From Cohnella baijiui (GTDB lineage Bacteria > Bacillota > Bacilli > Paenibacillales > Paenibacillaceae), in contig NZ_JAJFOW010000003.1 in assembly GCF_020731285.1 (NCBI RefSeq), positions 310,001 through 374,000 of the forward strand: a stretch of 64,000 bases of DNA, read 5' to 3'. Below, in pieces: positions 1 to 9,096 of this stretch. The notes under the pieces were generated by a model. That model had not been told where the DNA came from. It saw only the letters and a program-made list of their open reading frames with translations, and made no database searches. The first letter of the stretch is position 1; every line of letters starts with the position of its first letter. Both the position numbers and the translations under genes were made by a program.

Positions 1-7
1 CTCGCAT
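1..7 (-). CDS. Start of a further gene of the sugar operon (partial)
   Basis: Only the first two codons (ATG CGA) are inside the window. The start overlaps the ribokinase stop as TAATG, and a GGAGGTG ribosome site lies at about 11-17, inside the ribokinase end. This shows that the operon continues to the left with a translationally coupled gene. Its product cannot be told from two codons. Confidence 0.55.
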
Positions 8-966
8 TACGCACCTCCCTGAATAGAATTGCTGCCGCGCCGATACGCTTCCTGCTGCCGAAGGAACGTGTCAAGCTCGCTTTTGTTCGGCATGCTGGAC
101 TGGGCCCCGACCTGACGGATCGCGAGCGCGCCAACGGCGTTGCCGATGCCGACGGCCTCCTCGGGGCTACTCCCCGCAGCCAGCGCAAAGGCGAAACCCG
201 CATTGAAGCTATCGCCGGCGCCGGTCGTATCGACGGGCTTCGACGGATAAGCGGCGATATGCTTCAGGTCGATGTCCCGAATCAGATACGCGCCTTCCGC
301 GCCGGCTTTCGCCACGACGGTATTCACGCCCTTGCGAAGAAGGACGTTCGCCGCTTCCTTCAGCTGCAGCACATACTGCTGGTGACGACCCGCGTAATAT
401 TTGATCTCCGTTTCGTTAGGCGTCATATAATCGATATGTTTAAAGATGGCGTCGGGCAGCTGGGAGGCCGGCGCGGGATCCAGGATGACCGTCTTGCCCG
501 CTCCCTTGAGCAGTTTCACGGCGTAGGCGACCGTGCCGATCGGCACCTCCAACTGAAACATGAAAATGTCCGCCTCCATCAGAAGTTCCCAATTCTCGTC
601 AATGTCCGAAGGCGCTAGAAGCCCGTTCGCTCCCGGAGAAATAATAATCTGATTCTCTCCCTGCGGGTCGACCAGAATCATCGCCATGCCGGTCGTCGCG
701 CTCTGCTCGGCGCGAATGCCGCTTGTGTCTACGCCGTTCATTCGCAGGTGGCGGATGTAGTCGCTGCCGTGAATGTCGCTGCCGACCTTGCCGACCATCC
801 GCACGTTGGCGCCCAGTCTGCCGAGCGCAACAGCCTGGTTGCCTCCTTTTCCGCCGAAAAAGGTCGAGTACCCGACGGACGTCAACGTCTCGCCGGGAAG
901 CGGGAACCGCTCTACCGCCGCTACCATATCGATGTTCAAGCTTCCGATGACGCAAATGGCTTTCAT
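7..966 (-). CDS. rbsK: Ribokinase (PfkB family sugar kinase)
   Basis: About 319 residues, the usual ribokinase length. It should phosphorylate D-ribose (or a related sugar) to the 5-phosphate with ATP in the cytoplasm. The N-terminal sugar-binding signature GGKGGNQAVA, an NxNE-type segment (TPNETEIK) and the C-terminal ATP/anion-hole motif GAGDSFNAGFA with the catalytic Asp are all present. The ATG at 966 is preferred over a GTG at 984 because AGGAGAG lies six bases before it. It is the last complete gene of an Lpl-type ABC operon, so it probably phosphorylates the sugar released after uptake. The PfkB family is broad; another furanose or nucleoside substrate is possible. Confidence 0.88.
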   Translation of the reverse strand: MKAICVIGSLNIDMVAAVERFPLPGETLTSVGYSTFFGGKGGNQAVALGRLGANVRMVGKVGSDIHGSDYIRHLRMNGVDTSGIRAEQSATTGMAMILVDPQGENQIIISPGANGLLAPSDIDENWELLMEADIFMFQLEVPIGTVAYAVKLLKGAGKTVILDPAPASQLPDAIFKHIDYMTPNETEIKYYAGRHQQYVLQLKEAANVLLRKGVNTVVAKAGAEGAYLIRDIDLKHIAAYPSKPVDTTGAGDSFNAGFAFALAAGSSPEEAVGIGNAVGALAIRQVGAQSSMPNKSELDTFLRQQEAYRRGSNSIQGGA

Positions 967-1004
967 CTGTTTCTCTCCTGTCACGCTCCTATCTGCGTAG
1001 GAGC

Positions 1005-1880
1005 CTATTCTTTGACCGAGCCCATCACGATGCCGTGAATAAAGTAACGCTGCAGGAACGGATAAACGACAAGAATCGGCAGCGAAGCCAGAATAATTTG
1101 GGCCGATATCGACGTACGGTTCGTGAGCGACGCCATCACTGTCTGCTGATCCGCGTTAATCAGGTTGCGCGAAGCCAGCACGACGTGCAAATACGTTTGC
1201 AAAGGATATTTGGAGGTATCGTTCATGTAGATCAATCCGTCGAACCAGGCGTTCCAATGGCCGACGACGCTGAACAGCGTGACGGTCGCGATCACTGGCA
1301 TCGACAACGGGACGAAGATGCTCGTCATAATCCGGAGCTGGGAAGCTCCGTCGACCAGCGCGGCCTCCTCCAGCTCTTTGGGAAGCTGGCGCATAAAGTT
1401 AACCATCAGTATGACGTTGAAAACGGGCACGGCTCCGGGCAGCACCAGCGCCCATATGGTGTTGATGAGGTTCAGCTCGTTGATCATCATGTACATCGGG
1501 ATCAGTCCGCCGCTGAAAAGCATCGTAAAGACGAGAACCCAGATATAGACGTTACGCCCACGGAAGTAGGCGCTCTCCTTCGACAGCGGATACGCCATCA
1601 TGATCGTCAGGATTAAATTAAGCAGACCCCCCGCCGCCACGCGCAGCGTGGACATGCCAAACGCGCTCCAGAACTTGCCCATCCGGAGGATCGTCCCGTA
1701 GGCGTCCGCCGTAAATTCGACCGGCCACAGGCCGACTGCGAACTTGGAGGCGGGTCCTTCGCCGCTCAGCGACACCATGGCGATATGCCAGATGGGGAGA
1801 AGGCACAACAGCGAGATGATCGCCAGGCCTGCATAGTTGAATATATCGAAGGGCTGCATTCTGTTCAGCCGTCCGTGCAT
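1005..1880 (-). CDS. Carbohydrate ABC transporter permease, LplC/YtcP type
   Basis: 291 residues with six predicted membrane segments, starting with one near residues 14-34. The binding-protein-dependent permease loop EEAALVDGASQLRIMTSIFVPL (EAA...G pattern, about residues 165-186) docks the ATPase. It ends with the GSVKE-type tail common in this subfamily. No ATPase gene is in the operon, as is usual for Lpl-type systems that share an MsmX-like ATPase encoded elsewhere. It lies 28 bp downstream of the partner permease and pairs with it in the membrane. ATG at 1880 has a GGGGGT ribosome site. Confidence 0.92.
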   Translation of the reverse strand: MHGRLNRMQPFDIFNYAGLAIISLLCLLPIWHIAMVSLSGEGPASKFAVGLWPVEFTADAYGTILRMGKFWSAFGMSTLRVAAGGLLNLILTIMMAYPLSKESAYFRGRNVYIWVLVFTMLFSGGLIPMYMMINELNLINTIWALVLPGAVPVFNVILMVNFMRQLPKELEEAALVDGASQLRIMTSIFVPLSMPVIATVTLFSVVGHWNAWFDGLIYMNDTSKYPLQTYLHVVLASRNLINADQQTVMASLTNRTSISAQIILASLPILVVYPFLQRYFIHGIVMGSVKE

Positions 1881-1908
1881 CGAAATACCCCCGATCGTCT
1901 TAAGAAGG

Positions 1909-2805
1909 TTAGAAAATGCGATAATTCGCGTAGCGGCTGGCGAGCCTGTAGGACAGTACGATCAGGACGAAGCCGATGACCGACTTGATGAGGCCGATCG
2001 CGGTCGACAGGCCATACTGCGCCTGGATCAGGCCCATCCGGTAAATATAGGTGTCGATAATATCCGTAGAGCTGATGACCATCGGGTTGTACAGATTAAA
2101 AATCTGGTCGAAGCCGGCGTTCAGCACGTTGCCGAGGCTGAGCGTCGACATCAGCACGATGACGGGTAAAATGCCGGGAATGGTAATGTACAGCGTCCGC
2201 TGCCAGCGGGTGGCGCCGTCGATCGCCGCGGCCTCGTACAGCGCGGGATTGATGCCGGTCAGCGCAGCCAGGTAGACGATGGTGGAGAATCCGAACTCCT
2301 TCCACACATCGGATACGATGATCATGACGCGGAACCAGGACTCGTCGCCGAAGAAGAAGATCGGCGGAATGCCCACAGCCCCCAGCGCCTGATTGAATGC
2401 GCCGCCGTTGATGGACAAAACATCCACAAGAATGCCCCCCAGAATGACCCAGGACAAAAAGTGAGGCAGGTAGACGAGACTTTGCACGGTCCGCTTGAAC
2501 CACATAAGACGCGCCTCGTTCAGAAACAGCGCGAATACGACCGGCACGACGAGCCCCGCGACGATTTTCATCAGCGAGATTTCGACCGTGTTGCGAATCG
2601 TTGCCATCGTATCGGGAAGCTCGAACAGGAAGCGGATGTGCTCCAGACCGACCCATTCCGAATAGATGAAGCCTTTCGACGGATTAAAATTTTGAAAGGC
2701 GATCACGATGCCGAACATGGGCAGGTACGCGAACAGCAGCAGCAAGAGTACGCCGGGAGCGAGCAGTAGGTGAAAAAAAGCGACATCCCTTTTGGTAATT
2801 TTCAT
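1909..2805 (-). CDS. Carbohydrate ABC transporter permease, LplB type
   Basis: About 298 residues with six membrane segments. The coupling loop EAAAIDGATRWQRTLYITIP carries the EAA motif. Family members of this kind (polysaccharide/oligosaccharide permease) form a heterodimer with the LplC-type gene that follows. The reading frame is open up to 2937, but ATG 2805 has a GGAGGG site eight bases upstream and the protein then begins MKITKRDVAFF, as in relatives, so the longer form is rejected. A 137-bp gap containing a stem-loop separates it from the binding-protein gene. Confidence 0.92.
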   Translation of the reverse strand: MKITKRDVAFFHLLLAPGVLLLLLFAYLPMFGIVIAFQNFNPSKGFIYSEWVGLEHIRFLFELPDTMATIRNTVEISLMKIVAGLVVPVVFALFLNEARLMWFKRTVQSLVYLPHFLSWVILGGILVDVLSINGGAFNQALGAVGIPPIFFFGDESWFRVMIIVSDVWKEFGFSTIVYLAALTGINPALYEAAAIDGATRWQRTLYITIPGILPVIVLMSTLSLGNVLNAGFDQIFNLYNPMVISSTDIIDTYIYRMGLIQAQYGLSTAIGLIKSVIGFVLIVLSYRLASRYANYRIF

Positions 2806-2890
2806 GGCTGTCCCTCCGCGATTGCTTGATGGTAGAAGGGAGGGGAGCAAGCCGTCCATGCGAACGGCTCTCCTTCCCACCCGATTGATG

Positions 2891-2932
2891 CCGGCTTCAA
2901 GGTCAGCCGGGCTGCGCCTAGCCTTGAGCCGG
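2891..2932 (-). other. Intercistronic stem-loop after the binding-protein gene
   Basis: The arms at 2891-2902 and 2922-2932 pair over 11 bp with one bulged base. There is no T-run on the minus strand, so it is more likely an mRNA-protecting hairpin at the 3' end of the abundant binding-protein message than a terminator. A weaker six-base-pair hairpin lies near 2850-2870. Confidence 0.45.
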
Positions 2933-2942
2933 GGCAAAGGGG

Positions 2943-4625
2943 TTATTGTTCTGCCGCCCAGGCGTTGACTTCCTTCGTAATGTCGTCGCCGCCGAGCGAC
3001 TTCCAGTCGCTGACGAATTTGTCGAACGCGGCGAGATCGGCTTTGCCCATAATAATTTTGGTGAACGTCTCAACCTCGAGCTTGTTCAGGTTGGCCTGGC
3101 GTTTGACCATCGTCTCGGTAGGCGCGCCGAGGAACGACTCATGGACGAAGCTCTCGCCGTATTGGGCCAGTACGCCCTCTGATTCGAGCAAATATTTGTA
3201 GTACGCCCATCCGTTCGGCTCCTTGTTTTTGTAGGCGTTCCATTTCCAAATGCCGTCGGGATGCGTAACGAGCGAGCCGTCGTCCTTGGCTACGGCTTCC
3301 TTGAACTGCTTGCCGATGACCATATTTTTGCCGGGATCGTCGAAAAAGTAAGGCTTGGCATACTGGTGGACCTCCTTGCCCGCGTATTTCTCGCTGCCCT
3401 GAATTTCCTTGTAGAACAGGTCATTGTACTGTCCGCCCTCGATCCACATCTCCGCCCACAGGTTCATCGACTTGATGAGCGCCTCCGGATGCTTCATGCT
3501 TTTGCTTGCGACCATCCAGCTGAACACGTTGTTCGGACGCTTCGGCACCAGGCTTCCGTCCGCCGCCGCCGGAATCGGATAGGCGTTCCAGTCGGAGTCC
3601 GGCGTGTGCGTCATGGTCGTCTGCAGCGGATAGAGCGGCTGCCAGAATGCGCCGAAGTAGATGCCGCCCTTGCCCGCGCCGATGTCGTCCGCCGTTTTGC
3701 CCCAATCCTTGGCGCCGAACTCCTGGTCGATCGCTTTGGACGCATACAGCTCGCGAAGCTTGGCAAGCGCGTCCTTCATCTGCGGCTGAACGCTGCCGTA
3801 GACGAGTTGGCCGCCGGCATCCTTGACCCAGGTCGCACGGTATGCTTTGTAGGCAGAAGCGACGCCGTCGAACGCCATCCCAAGCGCGTTGTCGAGCCCG
3901 ATGCCGTAGGTATCCGCCTTTCCGTTGCCGTCGGGATCGCGCTCTGCGAAGGCGGTGGCCACCTCGTACAGCTCGTCGATCGTCTTCGGCGGCTGCAGGC
4001 CCAGCTTATCTAGCCAGTCTTTGCGGATATACATAATCGCGACATTTTCGTAATAATCGTTTGGCACCGGCATGCCGTATATTTTACCGTCCTTCTTGGC
4101 TGGAGCGAAGCCGGCGCCGCCGCCGTATTCCAGCGCCTTGCGCAGAAGCGGGGAGGCGTACGTTTCATAAGCTTCGGTCAGATCCGCCAGTTGGTCCTGA
4201 TTGATCATGCGGCTGAGCTGGTTCAGGTCAACCTTGGATATGTCGGGAAGGTTGTTGGTGTTGATGGCCAGATTCAGTTTCTCCACCGATTGCGAGGCGT
4301 CGGACACCCATTTGTTTTTGAACTGGATGCCGAGAATTTCCTTATATTTCTGCGTCATGATGTTGTCATCGATATTTTCGCCTTCGGCGAACAGGACGTT
4401 CGTGCCCGTCGTGCCGACAACTGAGACTTCAATGGGCGGATCGTATTTGCCGAGCGGATTCGTGTCGGCCGCGGGCGCGGAGGATTGTACCGGCGCGCCG
4501 CTCCCCGAGGGGGACGCGGAGCTGCTGGTACCGCTCTCGCCGTTGTTGGCGGAGCAGGCGCTGGACAGGATAAGTGCGCTGGCGGCCAAGAGACCGGTCA
4601 TGCTGCGTGTACGATTAATTATCAT
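2943..4625 (-). CDS. Extracellular solute-binding lipoprotein, LplA type
   Basis: 560 residues, typical of the large Lpl-type oligosaccharide-binding proteins of Paenibacillaceae. The N-terminus is a lipoprotein signal with lipobox LSSAC (Cys near residue 24), followed by a Gly/Ser-rich linker, so it is anchored outside the membrane. The rest is a bacterial extracellular binding-protein fold with a conserved DPDGNGKADTYG (calcium-loop-like) segment. It delivers sugar to the two permeases downstream. ATG at 4625 overlaps the upstream stop (ATGA), and it has its own GGAGGCG site. The substrate cannot be read from sequence. Confidence 0.93.
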   Translation of the reverse strand: MIINRTRSMTGLLAASALILSSACSANNGESGTSSSASPSGSGAPVQSSAPAADTNPLGKYDPPIEVSVVGTTGTNVLFAEGENIDDNIMTQKYKEILGIQFKNKWVSDASQSVEKLNLAINTNNLPDISKVDLNQLSRMINQDQLADLTEAYETYASPLLRKALEYGGGAGFAPAKKDGKIYGMPVPNDYYENVAIMYIRKDWLDKLGLQPPKTIDELYEVATAFAERDPDGNGKADTYGIGLDNALGMAFDGVASAYKAYRATWVKDAGGQLVYGSVQPQMKDALAKLRELYASKAIDQEFGAKDWGKTADDIGAGKGGIYFGAFWQPLYPLQTTMTHTPDSDWNAYPIPAAADGSLVPKRPNNVFSWMVASKSMKHPEALIKSMNLWAEMWIEGGQYNDLFYKEIQGSEKYAGKEVHQYAKPYFFDDPGKNMVIGKQFKEAVAKDDGSLVTHPDGIWKWNAYKNKEPNGWAYYKYLLESEGVLAQYGESFVHESFLGAPTETMVKRQANLNKLEVETFTKIIMGKADLAAFDKFVSDWKSLGGDDITKEVNAWAAEQ

Positions 4626-5602
4626 TTATATATTCGCCTCCAAGTAGATCGGGGGGTGAGTTGCGGTGTCGTGCGGCTGAATGCTTGCAGACAAGGCTGA
4701 CGTGGATCGCGCCGCAGCGCACCGGCGGCGCCGTCCCTGCGGAACGTCAGATTCGGCTTCGTTAGCGCGTAGTCGAACGCGGACCAGCTCATATAGTCCT
4801 CGTAGGAGGCGGGGGTGCTTACCGACGGTTCCATCTCGCTCCGCCATTCGTAGGAGTTGGAGAGGGCGAGTATTTTATCGCCGTTCCATGCGTCATCCCA
4901 CTTATCGATAATTGTCCGCAGTGTCGCAATCCGCTCAGAATAGCTGTCGAAGTCGTGGCCGCTATGCCATTCTCCCCATGTGCCGTAGCCCCGCAGGTCG
5001 ACGATGTCCAGCCGTGGATCGTTCCGGTATCGGTCTGCGAATGCTTGCAGGAAGGTTTCCAGCTTTTCCATAAAGACAGGGTGCGTGTAGTCCGGCAGCT
5101 TAAAGGTGTACCCCTGGTCGAATCGCTCCTGGTAAGGCACGCCGTATTGCTGGAACAGCCATTCCGGCACGCTTTTTGCGTAGCTGTAGCCCGAGATCAT
5201 CATCGCATCCGTGGAAATTCGGAAATGGATCCGTTTGCCCAAGTTCGACCAATAGTCGATCGCTTCGTCGAGCAGCGACCATTCGAACTGTCCCTCCGTC
5301 GGTTCCAGCTCTCCCCAGTGGGTCAGAACCGCGACGTTATCGACCTCGGGATATGCCCCCGTGCGCCCTGCGTCCAGATGGCCGGGGATCGCGTTGTCGA
5401 TCAGCACCCAGCCCATGCCGGGGTTATGCAGTACCTCGTTCGTCAGATCCGGCGTCACCCGCACGAGTTTCGCCTGAGCGGCGGCCGCTCCGGCTTCGGC
5501 CGTGCCCGGCGAGACGGCGGTGCCGCCTTGTGCGACAAGCGCCGCACCGAGCAGCCATGCGGCAGTTTTCCGGCCCGCAGCCTTTCGTAAGGTATAGCCC
5601 AA
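4622..5602 (-). pseudogene. Secreted glycosidase-like protein, 3' truncated
   Basis: A 326-codon frame with a Sec signal peptide (about residues 1-38), then a TIM-barrel-like region with NPGMGW, WGELEPTEGQFEW, DLRGYGTWGEWHSGHD and LSNSYEWRSE. These resemble the DUF4874/DUF4832 and GH42-like barrel proteins. TTG at 5602 is the likely start (GAGGAGGG upstream). The conserved-looking sequence stops at about residue 285 (TKPNLTFRRDG). The remaining 40 residues are Arg/Thr-rich, low in complexity and unlike an enzyme tail. I infer a 3' deletion that joined the gene to the binding-protein start. It may still be translated and couples translation to the next gene through ATGA. Confidence 0.6.
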
Positions 5603-5633
5603 CTTGAACCCTCCTCTCTTTCATGCCAAAAAA

Positions 5634-5667
5634 GATGGCTGTAAGCACTTTCATGCTCACAGCCATC
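5634..5667 (-). terminator. Intrinsic terminator between the second binding protein and the Lpl operon
   Basis: The arms GATGGCTGT (5634-5642) and ACAGCCATC (5659-5667) pair perfectly, with an additional AGCA/TGCT step inside. On the minus strand the stem is followed directly by six T residues (5628-5633). It would end transcripts coming from the binding-protein gene at 5807-7144. The predicted start of the downstream promoter falls inside the upstream arm. Confidence 0.75.
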
Positions 5668-5714
5668 ATTATAGGAGGTCGGCGGTCTACTATTTTAAGG
5701 CGTTTCGGTCTACT
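5668..5714 (-). promoter_or_regulatory. Activator-type promoter of the Lpl operon with two direct repeats
   Basis: On the minus strand a perfect -10 hexamer TATAAT lies at 5673-5668. No good -35 hexamer is present; the position is occupied by the end of one copy of the direct repeat AGTAGACCG (5691-5683), and a second identical copy lies at 5714-5706. The copies are 23 bp apart, about two helical turns, the arrangement bound by AraC-family activators. The likely activator is the AraC-type response regulator at 9097-10737. Confidence 0.5.
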
Positions 5715-5806
5715 TGCTTAAGATGGGCTTGCGGCTTAGGGCTGAAGCTGACGGGATCGGAGCCCGCCATTTCGGGCTTCGCAGGCCGAGAAGACTGGAA
5801 ATGCAG

Positions 5807-7144
5807 CTAGTCTCGCAGCGCCTCCAATCGCTCGTCCATCGCCGCTAGGATGTCGTCGACCGTCCCGTGGCCGGCGATCCAGTCCTGGAAGCCGCGACAC
5901 AGGGCGTCCGCCACGCCGACCGGCCAGGCCTGGTTGCTGAAGTAGACGGAGTCATGCGTTTTTGACAGCGCCGTGTAGTCCCGGAATTCGGGGATGCCGA
6001 GATCCTCGCCCTTGTACATCGGGAATACGTCGTAGTTCTGCTTGTACAGCCCGTAAAGCGGAGAATCCGGATCGAACTGATAAGCCAGAATGTCGAGCAC
6101 TTCGGACAGATGCCGCGTATTGGCGTTGATGACCGTTCCGCCGGCCGGGCCGATGGACAGGAGCAGCGGCTGGTCGGGTTCGTTGCCCGGCAGGGGCATA
6201 AAGCCGCGTTGAAAATTCGCGCCGCCGTTCGATTTCAGGCCACCCGCGCTACCAGCGCCCCGGCTTATGGGATTCGCCGTCAACCGGGCGTAATCCCAGT
6301 TGCCGTTGAACATCATTGCGGCTTTTCCGTTGTTGAACAGCGCTGCCGCCTTCTCCGCGCCGATGTCGAGGGAGCCGGGTGCGATATAGCCTCTGTCGTA
6401 CAGCGATTTGTACATCAACAATACCTCTCGCCAGGGGGAATTCGCGAAAGTGCGCTCGCCCGCCAAGAGCTTCTTGTCGAAGTCGGGGTCCGCGGCGTAG
6501 ACGATGGACGCAGCGAGTTGGTACAGGCCGAACTGGATGAACCAGCGGTCCTCGTCAGGCATGACGATCGGCGTGACGCCCGCCTGCTTCAGCTTCTCGC
6601 ACGCGGCAAGGAAGGAGGGCCAGTCCGACGGGAAAGCGTCGATGTCGTGCTGCTCGAACAGTTCCTTATTGTACCAGGTGGCCATAATGCTGAGCCCCTT
6701 CGGCATCCCGTACACCTTGCCGTTGATCGTATAGCCCTCCAACGCGTCAGGCGTAAACCTGTTTAGCATGTCCATGCCCGTCAAATCCTGCAAATACCCC
6801 GCCGCCACAAGCTCCTCCAGCTGGCGCATTGGCCACCATTCGAAAAAATCCGGCCCTTCGCCGGATGACAACTGGACGAGCAGCGTTTTCGTATATGGGT
6901 CCTCGGGAAGCATCTCGGACTTCAGCGCGATGTCGGGAAAATGCTCCGCGACAGCATCGGGGAATTGCCGCATGACGTACGGATTATTATCCCCGTCATC
7001 CGCCGCCACGCCCATGTGCATATAACGCACGGTTACCTGGCCGCCGCTATCGGGTTCCGCCGTTTTCTCGCTGTCGCAGCCTGTCGTCAGAAGCAGCAGC
7101 AACGCGAGGAGCGGAAGGGAACGATATATCGACAACAATGGCAT
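5807..7144 (-). CDS. Extracellular sugar-binding lipoprotein
   Basis: 445 residues, the usual size of family 1 solute-binding proteins. It has a lipoprotein signal (hydrophobic stretch LLALLLLL, lipobox LTTGC, Cys about residue 23). Later parts include MATWYNKELFEQHDIDAFPSDW and MMFNGNWDY segments typical of the fold. It lies head to head with the sensor kinase gene (7205 onward) and is the likely ligand-presenting partner of that kinase or an extra binding protein for the operon downstream. The start could be ATG 7144 or a TTG a few codons later; the ribosome site GAGAGGG is close to the ATG. Confidence 0.88.
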   Translation of the reverse strand: MPLLSIYRSLPLLALLLLLTTGCDSEKTAEPDSGGQVTVRYMHMGVAADDGDNNPYVMRQFPDAVAEHFPDIALKSEMLPEDPYTKTLLVQLSSGEGPDFFEWWPMRQLEELVAAGYLQDLTGMDMLNRFTPDALEGYTINGKVYGMPKGLSIMATWYNKELFEQHDIDAFPSDWPSFLAACEKLKQAGVTPIVMPDEDRWFIQFGLYQLAASIVYAADPDFDKKLLAGERTFANSPWREVLLMYKSLYDRGYIAPGSLDIGAEKAAALFNNGKAAMMFNGNWDYARLTANPISRGAGSAGGLKSNGGANFQRGFMPLPGNEPDQPLLLSIGPAGGTVINANTRHLSEVLDILAYQFDPDSPLYGLYKQNYDVFPMYKGEDLGIPEFRDYTALSKTHDSVYFSNQAWPVGVADALCRGFQDWIAGHGTVDDILAAMDERLEALRD

Positions 7145-7204
7145 CCACCCTCTCAGAATATGCTACAATTATACGAAAAAACGCTTTCACGGAGTAGCAT
7201 TTAT

Positions 7205-9007
7205 ATGAAATTCGCCTGGGGGCTTAAAAACAGACTGCTGGTCGCACTACTGCTTATCTCGCTGATTCCGATCGTCGTCGTCGTTGTCGTCACCTCCCGA
7301 AACTACGCTTCGCTGGTCGAGCGACAGGTCCAGGAGGTGTCGGCCAACGTGCTGGAGCGATCCATGATCCGCATGTCCAACCAGTTGGAGGAGATCGGCC
7401 GGGTGTCCGAATATATCGCCTACCAGCAGATGGCGGGAGCGGATGCGTCCTTGTCGTTTCTCAAGCGTTATGTCCCGTCCGGCTCGGAGAGCGATTACGA
7501 TAGGCTACGCAACGAACGAGACTTCCGCTCGGCTACGGAGAGTCTGCTGCTCAGCCACGATTATATCGAGGGACTGTATCTCTTCGCGGAGGACGGCACC
7601 GTGTTTTCCAGCACCAAAGGCTCGGAGCTTCAGCTCGGCTATGCGCCTTTCGAATCGGAATGGTACAAGCGCACGCTGGAGCGTCAGGGCGGCATGTATG
7701 TCGACGAATTGGCACATCACGATTTTTTGCTGCCGGACAGAATGTCAATCACCTTCTCGCGGGCGCTCTACGATCCGAAGACCAAGCAGCGGATCGGCGT
7801 GCTCCTTATGAACTGTGGCACGAACTTGTTCGACGAGCTGAAAAACGGAGTGCTGCCCGATCAGCGAATTACCGTGCTGAGTAGGAACGGCGGCAAGCTT
7901 TATGGCAGCGAGATTACGGATGCCGAACCGTTTGTTCCCGAAGAGGCGAACGGCAGCCGCGTCGACAAGCGAGGCGACGAACTGTATGTGTACGATACCT
8001 TTTCCGCATATGACTGGCGCATGGTCATCTCCGTATCGCTAGCGTCCGTGACTAAGCAGGTCCGATCGACGCAGACTTTCGCGATCGGTTTCGGCGCCTG
8101 CTGGGCCGTTGTTGCCGTCGCGCTGTCACTATGGATCGCCAACGCGTTCTCCAAGCCGGTCAGCCGGATCGCCGTGCTGATGAAAAACTACGATAAAGGC
8201 TTGCTTCCGCAGGCCAGCCTGCAACGCTACAAGTCCCGCACGGACGAAATCGGCATTTTGTATGGACAATATGCCAACATGCTGATCCGGATCGACACGC
8301 TTATCCGCGAGCGCTATCATAGCCAATTTATCGCCATGTCCGCCAAGATGAAGGCGCTTGAAGCGCAGATCAACTCTCATTTTCTATTTAACACGCTAGC
8401 TACGATCAACAGCATTGCGGAGCTGGAGGATGTCGACAGCATCGCTGAAATGTCCAAGGCGCTCGGCGACATGTTTCGTTACAGTATCAAGCTGAACCGC
8501 GACGAGGTGACGCTTCGCGAGGAGCTTGAGCATGTCCGCAATTACATTCGCATCCAATCTTACCGCTACGGGGACAAAGTTGGCTGGGAGCTTGGCATTC
8601 CGCCCGGGCTGGAGAACGCGACGATGCTCAAGCTGCTTCTGCAGCCTCTCGTGGAGAATGCGGTATTCCATGGCCTCGAAGCCAAAAAAGGCAAGGGCTC
8701 CGTCCGGATCTCGGCCGGCGAGGATGAACGCGGCATATGGATCGAGGTAGCCGACGACGGCCTCGGCATAGACGGAGCCAAGCTCGCACGGCTGCGGGAG
8801 ATGCTGAACAGCCCGCCTGCTTTTGAACAGCTTGGAGCGGAAGGGGGCGACAGTCGGTCCATCGGCATATACAACGTCCATGCCCGTATTACGCTGTTTT
8901 ACGGCAAGCCGTACGGGATTGAGGCGTTCAGCGCGGGAAAGGGCGAGGGAGCGACGATCCGGATTCGTCTTCCTGCCGCCTCCGCGAAGTGGACAGGACA
9001 AGCATAG
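7205..9007 (+). CDS. Sensor histidine kinase, YesM family
   Basis: 600 residues from ATG 7205 (GGAG ten bases upstream). The frame is open further up, but that part lies over the divergent gene and is not used. There is one membrane segment near residues 10-32, a large extracellular sensor region to about residue 285, and a second membrane segment (FGACWAVVAVALSLW), followed by a HAMP linker. The His_kinase domain has the phosphoacceptor motif ALEAQINSHFLFNTL, the N box LVENAVFHGLE and the G box DDGLGID. It phosphorylates the AraC-type regulator downstream and probably senses carbohydrate, directly or through the divergent binding protein. Confidence 0.93.
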   Translation: MKFAWGLKNRLLVALLLISLIPIVVVVVVTSRNYASLVERQVQEVSANVLERSMIRMSNQLEEIGRVSEYIAYQQMAGADASLSFLKRYVPSGSESDYDRLRNERDFRSATESLLLSHDYIEGLYLFAEDGTVFSSTKGSELQLGYAPFESEWYKRTLERQGGMYVDELAHHDFLLPDRMSITFSRALYDPKTKQRIGVLLMNCGTNLFDELKNGVLPDQRITVLSRNGGKLYGSEITDAEPFVPEEANGSRVDKRGDELYVYDTFSAYDWRMVISVSLASVTKQVRSTQTFAIGFGACWAVVAVALSLWIANAFSKPVSRIAVLMKNYDKGLLPQASLQRYKSRTDEIGILYGQYANMLIRIDTLIRERYHSQFIAMSAKMKALEAQINSHFLFNTLATINSIAELEDVDSIAEMSKALGDMFRYSIKLNRDEVTLREELEHVRNYIRIQSYRYGDKVGWELGIPPGLENATMLKLLLQPLVENAVFHGLEAKKGKGSVRISAGEDERGIWIEVADDGLGIDGAKLARLREMLNSPPAFEQLGAEGGDSRSIGIYNVHARITLFYGKPYGIEAFSAGKGEGATIRIRLPAASAKWTGQA

Positions 9008-9096
9008 GCCGATACGGCCAGATCTTCAGTAAAGGAGCCGACGGCGGGCTCTGATCATAGACGGGCGTCCGCTTTTGGAAAGGGTGGAAGGGACAT

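Noticed and set aside
6941..7204. N-terminal extension of the first YesM kinase
   Set aside because: It overlaps the divergent lipoprotein gene, has no ribosome site, and the kinase begins normally at 7205.
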